In this document: positions 35,901 to 48,400 of the stretch, piece after piece
Numbering within the stretch: position 1 is the first letter of the stretch
How the letters are laid out: each line of letters starts with the position of its first letter
Source of the DNA: Fragum whitleyi
Lineage: Eukaryota; Mollusca; Bivalvia; Cardiida; Cardiidae
Reading direction: 5' to 3'
DNA: 64,000 nt
Assembly: GCA_948146395.1 (NCBI GenBank)
Contig: OX411556.1
Coordinates: 30,021,056 to 30,085,055 of the forward strand
Notes under the pieces: generated by a model
Databases searched by the model: none
The model's input: the letters and a program-made list of their open reading frames with translations, nothing else
Told to the model about the DNA's origin: nothing
Program-made: the position numbers and the translations under genes

Positions 35901-36475
35901 AGGTGTAATTGAGACAGTAAATATTCTTCAGTGAATGACTGAAGAATGTTTGAGAAGTCGGGAGGATTGAACAATGTGTCTATAAATTGATCAATGATTT
36001 ATAGGCACTTACAATGAATTCCGGCTTACCCTTTAATTTTAAATAAGATATCATGGATGACATTTTTTACGTACAAAATGAAAGACACACTTACACTTGG
36101 ACACATTGTGAAACCATAACTGATAGAATTGCTAGTTATAAGATAGCTTTCTATAACTTGGGTCAGTACTGAAAATCCCACTGATATATAAATTTTGAAA
36201 AATTCGTATAAAATGTCAGACGAATGTGTTTTCTTATTAAGACTTCCAAACTGGTAGTTATATTTAAACAGATCTTGTAAAATATTTTGAGAGAATTTAT
36301 TAATCATGGTAGCCCAAATAATTTTCAATTCAAAATGATATCTTTTTTTTAATGTTTTTTTTTTCTAAGAATCAATTTAAGCCTTTTTCAAAAATATGCC
36401 TATGTAGGTAAGTTCTACATATTTCTTGCTGTTGTAAATCATCATATTCATATATCATTCTCTTTCATATTTCAC

Positions 36476-36845
36476 TAGGCTCTTGTTTGACCCTTAAACC
36501 AGGGTTTTAACCCTCAAAAATCTGTAAATATCCTATTTTGACCCTTAGATTTTTGTCCCAGCAGGGCATTTTGACCTCCTTGAGAGAAAATTCTAAGGGT
36601 CAGAAGTGGGTTTTTGTCACTCTAATTTTCAATGATTTATTTTGAATACTTTTAAGAATTCTACTTATTAATTTTCCCTATATATTATTACCAGAAAAGA
36701 CCATTTCACACTGCAGCCTGTAAAATTCAAAGCGCCATTTGCTTTTTATGTTGTTTTGACATCTTAAGAATGAGTTTTGACCCCCAGAATTTCATGGTGT
36801 AGAAGTGATTGACTCCTCAATTTCAAACACTAGTACAAGCCATGT
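36476..36845. mobile_element. hAT-like short element, copy 2
   Basis: 'ggctcttgtttgacccttaa', 'ttgacccccagaatttcat' and 'actagtacaagccatg' follow the order of 14867-15233. Confidence 0.45.
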
Positions 36846-37024
36846 TTCAGTGTATATAATAATATCTGTTGTTTTTGTATTTGTTAAGAAGTATTCATTT
36901 GTCATCTCCAATAAAAGAATCTTTTAGATTTATATTTCTTTCATTACACTTTCTTATGGATGGATATACATTTAAATAATTGCAGGGCTTCAACAAAAGC
37001 GCATTATACTCTCGATGATCATTC

Positions 37025-37390
37025 ATAAGCAGGGTTTTAAGGGACTCAGGTTTTGTGCGTCTGAGTAGCCAGGACCCTCAAAACTACGTGATGTGAATCC
37101 CATAGACTCTCTTGGGCTCAACTTCAGAAAAGAATTGAAGACTGCCATAACAGTCTTCAATTCTTTCTTGAAGTTGAGCCCCAAAAATTAATATACTTCT
37201 ATCAATTTCTTTTATTTTGAATTAGGGAATAGCTTTAAACGTACAAAATACAAGATTGTATCCTAAAAGAAATAGTCTATACCTAGGGTAGGGACTCCCA
37301 AATTTTAAGAAAGGACCCCTGAGATCTCATAGATCAAGTCCTTTGGACCCTATTCCGTTGATGTCAGACTAAAACCCTTCATGAGATTTC
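37025..37390. repeat. Repeat shared with 23036-23328
   Basis: Hairpin 'aagaattgaagactg...cagtcttcaattctt' followed by 'gagatctcat', 'gtcagacta' and 'aaaaccct'. Confidence 0.55.
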
Positions 37391-37599
37391 ATGGGTTTGA
37401 TCCTCTGCAGTGGCACATATCATTTCCCACATTTCTCTCCTATAAATGCAGGGTTTGAAATCAAGTGCTTTTTGCCACAAGCCTCTAGTTTTTACAGGTC
37501 CTACCTAGTACTAGGAACGGTATAATTCTAAGGCAAAATATCAAAATTGAATATAACTGTAAGTCATAAAGAAAAGTAAAATATGGCAAGGCAAACAAT

Positions 37600-37665
37600 G
37601 CGAGAAAAGAAGAAACTGCTTGCCACCAGCAATTTCTTCTTTTTCCACCATGGTTTCCTTTCGGA
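37600..37665. repeat. Hairpin 'aagaagaaactgctt...agcaatttcttctttt'
   Basis: Isolated hairpin resembling the centre of TTAA MITE family 1; outer parts not recognisable. Confidence 0.5.
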
Positions 37666-37910
37666 TATGTATGGAAATCAGCAAATTTATATATTCACAT
37701 CTGCTAGGTTAAGAAATAGAATAATTGAATAATCTCTACAAGCCTTGCAGACCTGCAACATGGTCACTTCTGCCAGTTTTCCCTTAATTTCCCAAAAAGC
37801 CTCGGGCCTGAGGAGTGGTATTAGTGTCGATCCCTGAAATGGCTGGATATTTATACCATATTTCTCCTAATAAGCAGTCACAGGAACTATACATAATCTG
37901 GTCAGGGAGC

Positions 37911-38140
37911 TTGTATTTAATATGCATTTTCTGATTTAAAAAATCAAGAAAATTAAGGTCTTTGAGGCCTCTTTCCCTTTTTGAGGTGAATTTCCTCTAA
38001 ACAATCAATTATATGAAATTCATGTCAAATTAGAGAAGAAGTCCCAAAATGTTCCAAAAGTTTAGGCATTTAAAGTGGATTTTCGTAGTGAAAGATGTAG
38101 GGGTGCTTCTTTCAGGGAGGGCACTATAATAACAGGTATT
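37911..38140. mobile_element. 'tcagggagctt' MITE, copy 2
   Basis: Shares 'atttaatatgcattttctga', 'ttcctctaaacaatc' and 'gtaggggtgct' with 20683-20942. Confidence 0.6.
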
Positions 38141-38689
38141 AAGGTAACCCTAATTTGAATCGAAGCTGGAGGCTTGTATAGGCACCCTATTTCAGACAGC
38201 CTCTTTCATTTACTTGTTGAATTCATAGAGGCATGAAACTAAAAATCTAATTGAGTATTCATACACATGTGTGATTAGCTTTTTAGCTCACTTTAGCTCA
38301 ATATGCTCAAAGACTTGTAAAGGATGTAATTGTAGAACTGGTGAGACAAAAACAAAGACAAGTTTCCATTGTTAGGTGCTTCAGTTGCCACGTTTTGACT
38401 GAAAGAGTGTTATATATGGTGTGAAACACCATTAGACAAACATCATTGCATTTTAGGATCTCTACTTCCGAATAAACTCTTTTGTTGTGGGTATCCATTT
38501 ATTTGTCCTTCCGAGATTATTCAATTGAAAGACAAACAAAATATTGTGAATAAATAGGGAAATTGCTTATGTTAATTTCTGTTCTTATGATAATTTTAGT
38601 TGGTGATATACTACTTGATTCAAGCACACTTTAAAAAAATTGAGTCAAATTCTTAGCTCAGAGCTTTTTATGATCACCCTCTGTCAGGT

Positions 38690-40130
38690 GTCTTGCAAAT
38701 GTCAACAATTTCTATAAACAACGTCTACTCCTAAACACTGGGCCAAATTACACCTAATTTTCCATGAATGTTCCCTAGATGTAGTCCTCTTCCAAAATAG
38801 GTTAAAGCATTGAAAACTTTTGCAACCAAAAATGGTATTTTTTATGAAAATCGTTTTAAATTCTTTTGAACCAGTAGCTGTACAGCCTTAATGTAATGAT
38901 GCTTGGCATGGATCATCAGCTCATATACCCAAATCACAACAGCTAAGTCATGATTGTGATGACACCAGGGGCAGAGCATCAGGAGGGAGGGGGTAGGACA
39001 CAGATCAAATAAGATATCTTCAAAATTCTTCTTATAAAACAGGTCCCTAACAGCTTTTATATTCTGCAGGGATCATCAGCTAATAGACCTTTATTTTAAC
39101 AGCTCAAATCATAACTGTTGGGGCATCAGGTGCAGAGCACCAGGGTGGAGGGGGGTAGTACTCAGGTGTCAATTTAAAAATCTTACAATTCTTCTTCTGA
39201 TGAACCTGTAGCCCTACAGCCTTGAAAATTGCCATGGATCATCAGCTCATAGACCTTAATTAAATAGCGAAAATCATGGCTGTGAGGCCACCAGGGGCAG
39301 AGCACCGGGGGAGGGGTTGTAGGACTCCGATCAAATAAGGTATCTTCCAAATTCTTCTTCTTCTAAACCAATTCCCCAACAGGCTTTGCATTTGGCTTGG
39401 CTCGTCAGTTCATAGACTTTTATGTAAATAACTAAAATCATGACTATTGGGTCCTCAGGTGCAGAAAAACTTGGGGAGAGGGCGTAGTACTTGGGTGTAA
39501 ATTTAGACATCTTTCATATTTCTTCTAAACCAGGACTCCAACAGCATTTATCAAAGATTACGAAATGATAGAAATTTATGATTTTTTAAAAAATCAACAC
39601 TTCGGGCAATCAGAGGCAAAGCATAGGATGAGGGGATAGGACTAAGTGGGCATGTATTAAAAATCTTTAAATTCTTCTTCTGATGAACCAGGTACCAGAC
39701 ATCCCCTTATATTTGGCATTCATCATCAATGGGTAGGCAATCTTTAGAAAAAACAAATACATGGCTGTAGGGCTACCAGTGGTAGAGTAACATGTGGAAG
39801 GTTTTTATCTAGGCGTCTATATATTACTCTTTGTTTTCTTCTTCCAAACCAGAAGGCAGACAGCATTTATATTTGGCACGGATCATCAGTTCATATAGCC
39901 TTTTTGAAAAATATTGTACTATTAGTGTTGGACCACAAGGGGCAGATCACTGGGTAAGGGGTTAAATCTTGGATTTATATAGAATTCTTTAAACCTCACC
40001 TTCAGAGCAATAAGGCTGATAGCCTGTATATCTTGCTGTTCATATATCTAAATCATCTTTATGAAATAGCTATCCTCAGGGCAGAGGTGTGTGTGGGGCA
40101 TTCATCATCTTTATATCTTAAAAAAGAATA
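38690..40130 (+). repeat. Tandem array of about eight ~163-bp units
   Basis: Units carry 'ggcatggatcatcagctcata', 'gggcagagca(t/c)c', 'ggaggg.gtaggac' and 'attcttctt.t.aacca'. Unit landmarks fall near 38885, 39050, 39216, 39378, 39540, 39700, 39860 and 40015. Same general type as the pearl-like cores, but a different sequence. Confidence 0.75.
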
Positions 40131-40589
40131 AAAAAAGGTTAATTTCAAATGTTATTTCCTGAGCCTCTCATTCATATTTAAACCATTTTGTCAGAAATGT
40201 ACTTTAGGTGATACCCTCTCAAAATAGTACCCTCTCAAAATAGTATAAAGGTTTCATTGCCAAACTTTTATACCATTTCCAACCACATTTAGCAGCAAGA
40301 ATTCTCATTAAAAGAGCTGAATTAATGATTCAATTTGTGAAAATTTCTTTTTCTTTTGGTTGTATAGACAAAGCTTCAGATAATAGAGCTAATTTCTCTG
40401 GTTAAGGACCTAGGGCTTTGGTTATTGGCATTGATGTTTGCCTTGGTGTGACAAACTTTAATAGTGGTCATATCTCTGTAGTTATTGAAAATATATCTTC
40501 ATGAAACTTGGCATGTGTGTTCACCATCACAAAAGCTATGCAGACTGTCAAGATATATAACTCTGAAAGCATTTTTGTAAGAGTAATGC

Positions 40590-41260
40590 CCTTTTTAGCT
40601 CACCTCAGCACAGAGTGCTAAAGGTGAGCTGTTTTGATTGTTTATTGTCTATCATCTGTCATCCACAATTTCTTTAAACATCTTCTCCCTCTAAACCAGT
40701 GGGCGACGGCAGCGCTCATTCTTTCCAACTATTTGTCTCTCACCAATGGGTTGATAATCGTAGACCTATGTGAGATAGCGGCTGGAGGCTAGGAAAGAAT
40801 GTGATGGTTGTACTGGTAATAGAAATACAAGGAACCCATTGTTAGGTGCTCCAGCCGTCGTGATATAACTGAAATAATGTTGATAGCGGCGTAAAACCCC
40901 ATTCAATCAATCAATCAATCCAGCCGCCGCGATATGACTGAGATAATGTTGAAAGCGGCATTACACTCCATTCAATCAATCAATCTAAACCAGTGGGCAA
41001 ATGATGATGAAACTTGGCAGGGATGTTCCCTGGGCCAAGCTCTACCAAAATTTTTAAAATAAATGAAATCCACCCTTAACTCTCCCTTAACCCTTAACAA
41101 AAAGGGTGAAAGTTGGAAAATCTTCAAAAATCTTCTTCTCTGTTCCCGGAGACAGCTTTAATATTTGGTATGTCCCTCTGCCATAAAAGCTACAAATATT
41201 ATAAGATACCCTTGAAACTTTCACAGGATTATCATAGGTAGATTGGAAATCATTGGAAAA
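40590..41260 (+). repeat. Hairpin-headed repeat, AGCTCACC type, split by a SINE
   Basis: Head 'agctcacctcagcac...gtgctaaaggtgagct', 'ttctttaaacatcttct', then after the SINE 'atgatgaaacttggcaggga'. The same head recurs at 60648-60681. Confidence 0.7.
40705..40984 (+). mobile_element. 5'-truncated SINE with perfect 14-bp target duplication
   Basis: ctaaaccagtgggc occurs at 40691-40704 and 40985-40998. Between them is the SINE body (ttgataatcgtagacctatg, ggctggaggctaggaaag) ending in two tandem copies of the 3' segment 'agccg.cg.gatat.actga', each finishing with (caat)n. Confidence 0.88.
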
Positions 41261-41970
41261 GGGGCCTCAATAGTTTAACTTAGTGATAACTTTTTTACGC
41301 AATAAAGTGCAGATATTATCTGATTCACTGGAAACTTTCACTTTACATATTCTTTTTAAAGCAGCAAAGTTCCTGAAATATCAGACTTTATTGAGGAAAA
41401 ACTTAATTTTCAGTAGAGCTTCTCAGGCCTCACGGGCCTTTTGTTTTACCAAACATTACTTTATTAAGTCAATTATTTTCATTAAGTCGGTTAAGTGAGG
41501 TTTTGAGTTACGCTAGCTATTCAATTGTTGTGAGAAAAACAATCATTCTTAAGTGTTTGTAGGCCAAGAAATTTGTTTATTTTTGGTACAATTTCACCCT
41601 TTGAAATTTTTTAACACTTTCACTTTCTCTTTTTTTTTCCATATTGAGGCTTCTAACAGATATTTACTGTGGCAAGATATTCCTTAAGACCTCTACTTAA
41701 GGCAAATACATTGATTATTTCCATCCTTGCAATGATTGATGCTGAAATCTCTAATATATAGGATAATTGACTAGTTATGTCTGATATGAAAAATAATTCA
41801 CGAGAATGCGTTATAAAGCGTTAAAAACAAGTGTGTAGGAGTACTAGTGTCAAGCGACAAGTTTATCTGAAAACCCCCAAGGTCAATGTCATGGCTGAAG
41901 GTCAAATAGGTCAAGGGTAAAAATCATCATTGTTCATTGTTTGAAGGTGTGGTTAAGGTGTGCACTGTTT

Positions 41971-42224
41971 TTAGCCTTTGTCCTACTGAACCCTGAATAT
42001 TCCTGATTTGGTAGGAGGTATAGTCAAAGATCAGCCTGCACATATGTGCAGTCTAGTCTTAGTCCACACCACACCATTTGATTTTCTTTTTTAAGCCAGA
42101 AAAATTAAAAATAGTATTTTTTTTGTAATAGATACAGAATCTCTATAAGTGCATTCAGTTATTTTCAGCAGTTTGATTTCAAATCAATTTTGCAAAGGTT
42201 TTTATTCAGCATGACAAGGGTTAA
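41971..42224. mobile_element. TTAA MITE family 2, copy 4
   Basis: 'ctgaaccctgaatattcctg' at the left, 'ctgcacatatgtgcag' inside, and 'cagcatgacaagggttaa' at the right. Confidence 0.7.
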
Positions 42225-42296
42225 ATTTGATAAACACATTATTTCAATATGTTTGTCGATGTATCATTAAGTGTTTGCTTATAAAATTTTTAATCA

Positions 42297-42462
42297 TTAA
42301 GGTAGTGAAACCATAATAGTTTTGCAACATTTCGGAACTCATGATCTTTCACAATGTTGATGTAGGTTTCCGAATGAAAATTATAAGGAAACCCCTGTTA
42401 AGGCTGTAAAAATTCATTACTTCCAAAACATTGTGGAACTTTTACAGGTCCACTACCTTAAT
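42297..42462. mobile_element. Long-TIR MITE, copy 2
   Basis: 'attaaggtagtgaaaccata' against 'ggtccactaccttaat'; 'atagttttgcaacatt' against 'aacattgtggaact'. Confidence 0.7.
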
Positions 42463-42935
42463 TGCTATGATTGCTCCTCCATTCATGATTACTTTATACC
42501 TAAAAATTCTTATCAATTAAGGACACTTAAGTTGGGTTCAGAAGTTTATGACACTCCTGTGTAACAGGATGCATCAAGTCAACTCTTTACAATGCAGTAG
42601 GAATAAGAACATGTCGGGAAACTTGTAACATAGCTTTTCATATTTTTCAATAATACGGTAAATACTTGACCAATTTGAAAAAAGGTTTAAAGCAGAGTGG
42701 AGAAAAATAGCAAGAGTTTTTGATGGATGTGGAAGGTCTTTTAAAAGTCTGCAGACAAAAATGTTATTGACAACCAAGTTAAAATTGCTTGGTTGTCAAT
42801 AATGTTTTTATCAGATTTTTAAAAGATTTTCCACATTCAGCAAATTCCTGACATTTCTCCACCTTCTCTGGTTCATACAGAATTCGAATTGGTCCCATAT
42901 TGATAGACTTACCGTTTTTCCTCTAATAATAGCTC

Positions 42936-43190
42936 CCTCCATAATAGCAGCACCCCTACACATTTTACTAAGAAATCTAACTTCAAATGCCTGAATTATA
43001 AGAGACTTCTTCTCTCTCTAATTTGATGTAAATTTTGTATAAACAATCATTTATATGATTGTTCAGAGGAAATTTACCTCAAATTAAAGGGAAAAGAGCT
43101 GTAAAGACATTAGTTTAATGATTTTTTGTTTCAGAAAATACCTACTAAATAAAGCTCCCTGACCTTGTTATTTATAGTTCCCGGGAGCAT
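42936..43190. mobile_element. 'tcagggagctt' MITE, copy 3 (inverted)
   Basis: 'gcagcacccctaca', 'aaacaatcatttatatgatt' and 'aataaagctccctgac' are the reverse of 20683-20942. Confidence 0.6.
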
Positions 43191-43854
43191 CTATTAGGAG
43201 AATTTAGGCATTCAAGATATTTTGGAACTGTTGTGTCACATGATTCTCTACTGTGAAAGAATGTACCACAATAAATAATATGCCATAGATGCCCTGTCGA
43301 AGGATGGAATGGGCTATAAATATATTAGTTTTTCAGGGTAAGGAAAAATAGATTAAAAAGAAGTTAATTAATTTTTGTTTTCCTGTTTGGGTCCTTGGCT
43401 CCTCATCGGAAGTAAAATGGTCTCCTTTTTATGCAAGAGATGAAGAAAGTTTCATTGAGGTATGAAACTAAAAACCTAATCACACTGCATGAAAACGCAG
43501 TGCATAATGTGGGTGCATATTTGAGTGTGATTAGCTTTTTAGATTCATAACTCTATGATATCAACAAATATTATCTTCATATCTTATGATTTATATCATG
43601 GAGAAAAATATTAGGATCAAGAAACAGATTTCTTAAGGGATTACTTTTGGTGGAGGCATACAATACTGTTGTACACTCAAAATTGTTTTCATTTGGGAAT
43701 ATAACCAACTTTTCATTATACTGTTATAAAAAAAAAGGTGCATCCAGAGATTACCAGGCATGTTGAAGTTTTCATACAATATATTTGGAATGATTTGGCC
43801 AATTTTACTGCAGCTCAAACCCACTTCATCTCAACTGAAGAATAAGTTTTAAAA

Positions 43855-44265
43855 GGGTTTGACACTGAGTGGAGTCTGTGAGTCCAAGACTCCTTATTTA
43901 CTAGTTGGGACTCCTTCATTTTGCAAGAAAGGAGTCTGCGGGGCCCCCAAAAGCATAAGAGAATATTTTAAAAGACAAACAGGAAAGTTTCCTTTTCAAC
44001 ATCTGTCTTAACTATAGATCTTTTCACTGCGAAAGTTGATGAAGATAACATTTACTTGCATCTTGAATTTTTTTTAAAGAAAACAGTCTTCTTTTGGGGT
44101 AGAAATTATGTGAAAAAGAGAAAATTGCTTGTAACAAGCAATTTCTTCCTTTCTACATTGTTTTCCCATTCAGCAAATTTGGACTCCTTACATTGAGTTT
44201 GGACTTCTTGATATAAATTGGGAGTCCAATGGACTCCTTACTCACAGAATTCAATGTCAATCTCT
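43855..44265. repeat. Dispersed repeat shared with 14500-14860
   Basis: Same landmarks, plus an 'aattgcttgtaacaagcaatt' type hairpin near 44125. Confidence 0.6.
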
Positions 44266-44352
44266 GGAATCAAATGGGTATGAAACAAGTGATCGCAGAA
44301 GATTGCTTTTTTTCAAGGTCAAAGTTTAGGCAAATGGCTGGACACAAGACCT

Positions 44353-44579
44353 TTAACCCTTTGCTGTTTAATCCCTGCTTTTTACGTCTGTGATTTTATG
44401 ATTGAGAAAACATTGTGAAAAAAGAAGAAATTGCTTCTGACAAGCAATTTCTTCTTTTTCCACACTATTTTCTACCCTACTGAATGGTTATTTTTCAAAT
44501 TAAATCCACTTTTAATTTTCGTCTGCAAAACCTTTGAATTTGGACAGGTCCAAAATTTTGTAAAACAGGAAAGAGTTAA
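44353..44579 (+). mobile_element. TTAA MITE family 1, copy 2
   Basis: TTAA flanks, ccctttgctgtttaatccc left and aaaacaggaaagag right, hairpin 'gaagaaattgcttc...'. Confidence 0.85.
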
Positions 44580-45430
44580 GTCCAGTTGAAAGGCCATAAA
44601 TTGAGCCCTAATGTCATGCATCAAAATCCTTATTTTCTGAAGGGATACATTCAGGCATGAGGAGCAACAGCATTATGAAGAGCCTCTTGTTTCTATATAG
44701 GGTGATTGATGGGAAAAATGATTGTATAGGATGAGTTAAAGATGGGATCTTAAGTGTTTTTAAGTATCAGTGATATTTATAAGTGTCAAAATCTGTCACT
44801 TGTTCATTATTTAGTGAAATAAAGTGTGTAGCGTAAGTTAATTTCATGTATGTGTGTATTCTTAACCTATGTCTTATAAAGTCTTGTCTCAGAAACTAGA
44901 TAGCTGTAAAATGCAAACAAATAATACAGGATTCTTCTTTAAAATTAATAGGTTTTTGAACAGATTAAGGGGGGGGGGGGCATATCTAGGGATCATTTGG
45001 AACATCACTCAGCCATTTCCATAAACTACAAAAGACCTCAGATGTATGTAAGGCGGAGGGGTTTGTAGTAAAATTGTGCATTTTGTTAGGCTGAAAGAGT
45101 GTTAGAAAAACTAGCACAGAAACAACAGTATAATTATGTAGGCATTAGTTTGCATTGACTCCTTGATAGCATTTTCTTTCTATCAATCTAGCTTTCCATC
45201 TGTCTTTCCATGTGCAATACTTTACCATCAAACTAAACATTTTCCAACGTCTTTAAGCCTTTTCAAGATAAAATGCTCATTTCTAAAATCTCGGTGGATT
45301 TCATTGATACATATCTGCAGACGTCGAGGTAATATAACAAGGTGAAAAATATAAATTTAGGTCGAAGTTTTGGCATTCGCATGACACAATGACCTTATTT
45401 CAGGAAAAAGGACACCTTGCTGTTGAAAAA
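44580..45430. other. Region upstream of the VWC gene
   Basis: AT-rich with a poly-G run near 44969. No repeat family is recognised. tatttcag at about 45399-45406 could be an acceptor of a 5' untranslated exon containing the VWC start codon. Confidence 0.4.
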
Positions 45431-45496
45431 ATGCAAAGCTTTGCAGCAGTAGTAATGGTACTTTCATGGTGTCTTCAAATTGGTAATGCAGAAAAT
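45431..45496 (+). CDS. VWC gene exon 1 (signal peptide)
   Basis: ATG at 45431; MQSFAAVVMVLSWCLQIGNA then EN, phase 0, donor gtaagt at 45497. It is too short to stand out alone; support comes from the hydrophobic signal, the strong donor and the phase match with exon 2. Confidence 0.72.
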
Positions 45497-48400
45497 GTAA
45501 GTAAGCTACATGACTAAGCTTAACCCTTGTCATGCTGAATAAATTTTGGCTAAATTATAACCAAAATCAAAGGGCAAAAAGCACTGAAAGTACCAACTGT
45601 AGGTCAGATTTTTATTTGAAAAACTAAATCTATTGACAATTCTGGTTTGAAAGTGAGAAACAGGTGGTGTAGACTAACATCAGACTTCACATATGTGCAG
45701 GCTGATGTTTGTCTAAAGCTCCTGCCAAAGCAGGAATATTCAGGGTTCAGCATGGCAAAGGTTAACATTATTTGGTATTGAGTATAACAAAAAGCATGTA
45801 ACATTTTAAGTAGATCTATTTCAAAATGAAAATGTTACTTCAGTAAAAATCTACCTTAAAATGATTTAAGAAAACTATGTAATCACAGACCAATATGGGT
45901 TAGCAGATTGAGGCTAGGAAACGATCTAATGGTAGTACTGGTGTGAGAAATAATAGGAATCGATTGCTAGGTGCTCCAACAGCCTCGATATGACTTAAAG
46001 ATTGATAAAAGTGGCTTAAAACCCCATTCATTTAAATGAAATGAAGACTATGATCAGACTGATCATAGGCTTAAGTTGCTAAACCTTTACCTATGACTAT
46101 TTCATGGAAACTAGTAAAAAATTAAAAATAATTGCATTAAGGATTTTCATGTGATTTTGAATTAACCCTTTCCTGTATTACAAAATTTTGGACCTGTCCA
46201 AATTCAAAGGTTTTGCAGACGAAAATTTAAAGTGGATTTAATTTGAAAAATAACCATTCAGTAGAGTAGAAAATAGTGTGGAAAAAAGAAGAAATTGCTT
46301 GTCAGAAGCAATTTCTTCTTTTTTCACAATGTTTTCTCAAACAAAAAATCATTGGCATGTAAAAAGCAGGGATTAAATAGCAAAGGGTTAAAGTTGCTGG
46401 TCACCAACAGTATAACTGACAATAATGTTGAATCTGTATATTAATGATAATTATGGGTTGACAATATTATGAACAGATAGCCAATATTGGTCGTCATTTT
46501 GATACAATTTTATTGTCAGTTATTGAATACTAGGTAGGAGAGAGTGTAACAGGCTCATTTACTCAATTTGATGTGGTTTTTGATCTTGTAAACTGTCCAC
46601 TTTCTTGTGTCAAGGATATTTGGTTGTAATTTGTTAGCCTGACTGATTTCCGAGAAATTCTTAGGTATTGTCATCACCTTGGTGTTGTTTTTGGTGTAGG
46701 CTTGGCGTGACAAACATATAGCCTAGGTAATATCTCTGTTGTTATTGAAGATATCTTCATAAAATTAGACATTTATAGTCACCATCACAAAAGCAACCTA
46801 CACTATTAAGGGGATAACTCCAAAAGTATTTTTGTAAAACTAATACCCCTTTTATAGGGATGAGTGTCTTTTTCACTGCGTTTATTTGGAGTATAAAAAG
46901 CAATTGCCTTCGCACCTGGCACTATGTTTTAGCCATGTGATAAGGCAACTGCACTTTATACTTCAATAAACCAGTGAAAAAGACACTCAGCCCTTATAAT
47001 TGCAATCCTCTAGATCTGAGAAATTATTAAAATACTCGGCTAAATATTAAAGTTTCGAGTCTATTTTCTGCACATATAGATTACATAATCTATTTTTAGA
47101 TCATGTATTTTTCTTTCTCGCTATCGAAGTTAAATGGCATAAAGTTAAACAAATGGTACACAAATAAACGACATTTTTGACATTCGTAGAGGTACTTATG
47201 ATTAAAAATTCATTTTTTATGCCCCCGATAGGGAGGCATAATAAATTTGACTTGTCCGTCCGTCCGTCCGTCCGTCTGTCCGTCCGTCCGTCCGTCCGTC
47301 ATTCCGTCCAAAAACTTTAACATTGGCCATAACTTCTAAATCAAAGCGGTGTCGGGGGCATTGTCATCTTACAGTGACAGCTCTTGTTTTAAGTTATTCT
47401 GCGTTTTTAAACAAACCTATCGTGATTGGGCTCATTGTGAGGGTTGCTTTGTGGTCTTCGTCGACTGGCTGTAAACATCCACTCAGAATCAGAACTGCAT
47501 GTTTTTGACCATAAATTCTTTAAAAAATAACTGAATTTCTAATATATTGAATAGCATGGTTACGATGTCGAAGGGGAACGAGGGTTTTCGAGTTCCTACA
47601 ACACAAAACTCACAGATCGAAGGTCAAACCTATTGCATTTTATACAGAAATAAAGTGCAATGTTTTTCCCCACGTGATGCAATTTAAACCAATCAAAATT
47701 CTTTATTTTATTCGATTGCAGTTATTTGGATGTAAAATTTTACATTATCCAGCACCTGCAGCCAAGTGTTGATACCTTTAGGTGGAGCTCTTGCTTATTG
47801 GAGATGTGTTTGTGAGTTGAGTATCAGGCACCAGGCAGGGAATAGTTTAATCGGGGATCCATCTGATCAGTGATCATTTACAATGTTTGGCGTGACTTAT
47901 GCACTCATACTTTGCAATTGTAATTTCTTTCAGTGATATTTGTTTATTTTTTTCTTTAAAGGAGACATGTTTGTGGCATGGAGTGGAATATCAGGCGGGG
48001 GAGAGTGTGACAGGGGACCCATGTGATCAGTGTTCATGTACACAGTTTGGCGTGATGTGCGCCCTCATACACTGTCCACGCACAATGTGTGTTGACGAGT
48101 ACATTCCAGAGGGGAAATGTTGTCCTGTCTGTCCTCATGGTTTGTATTAACCCTTTCCTGTTTTACAAAATTTTGGACCTGTCCAAATTCAAAGGTTTTG
48201 CAGACGAAAATCTAAAGTGGATTTAATTTGAAAAATAACCATTCAGTAGGGTAGAAAATAGTGTGGAAAAAGAAGAAATTGCTTGTCAGAAGCAATTTCT
48301 TCTTTCTCACAATGTTTTCTCAATCATAAAATCACAGGCACATAAAAAGCAGGGATTAAATGGGAGTAGGTATTTATTTTGAAAATTAGATTTTTAAGCT

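Noticed and set aside
36026..36328. 100-codon open frame on the - strand
   Set aside because: AT-rich chance frame without domain, signal or splice support.
38690..40130. CRISPR-like regular repeats
   Set aside because: Units are long, diverged and contiguous with no short identical repeats or unique spacers; the genome is animal.
47323..47508. Open frame crossing the TATGCCCCC element
   Set aside because: It runs from the nested element into the host repeat; no protein similarity.
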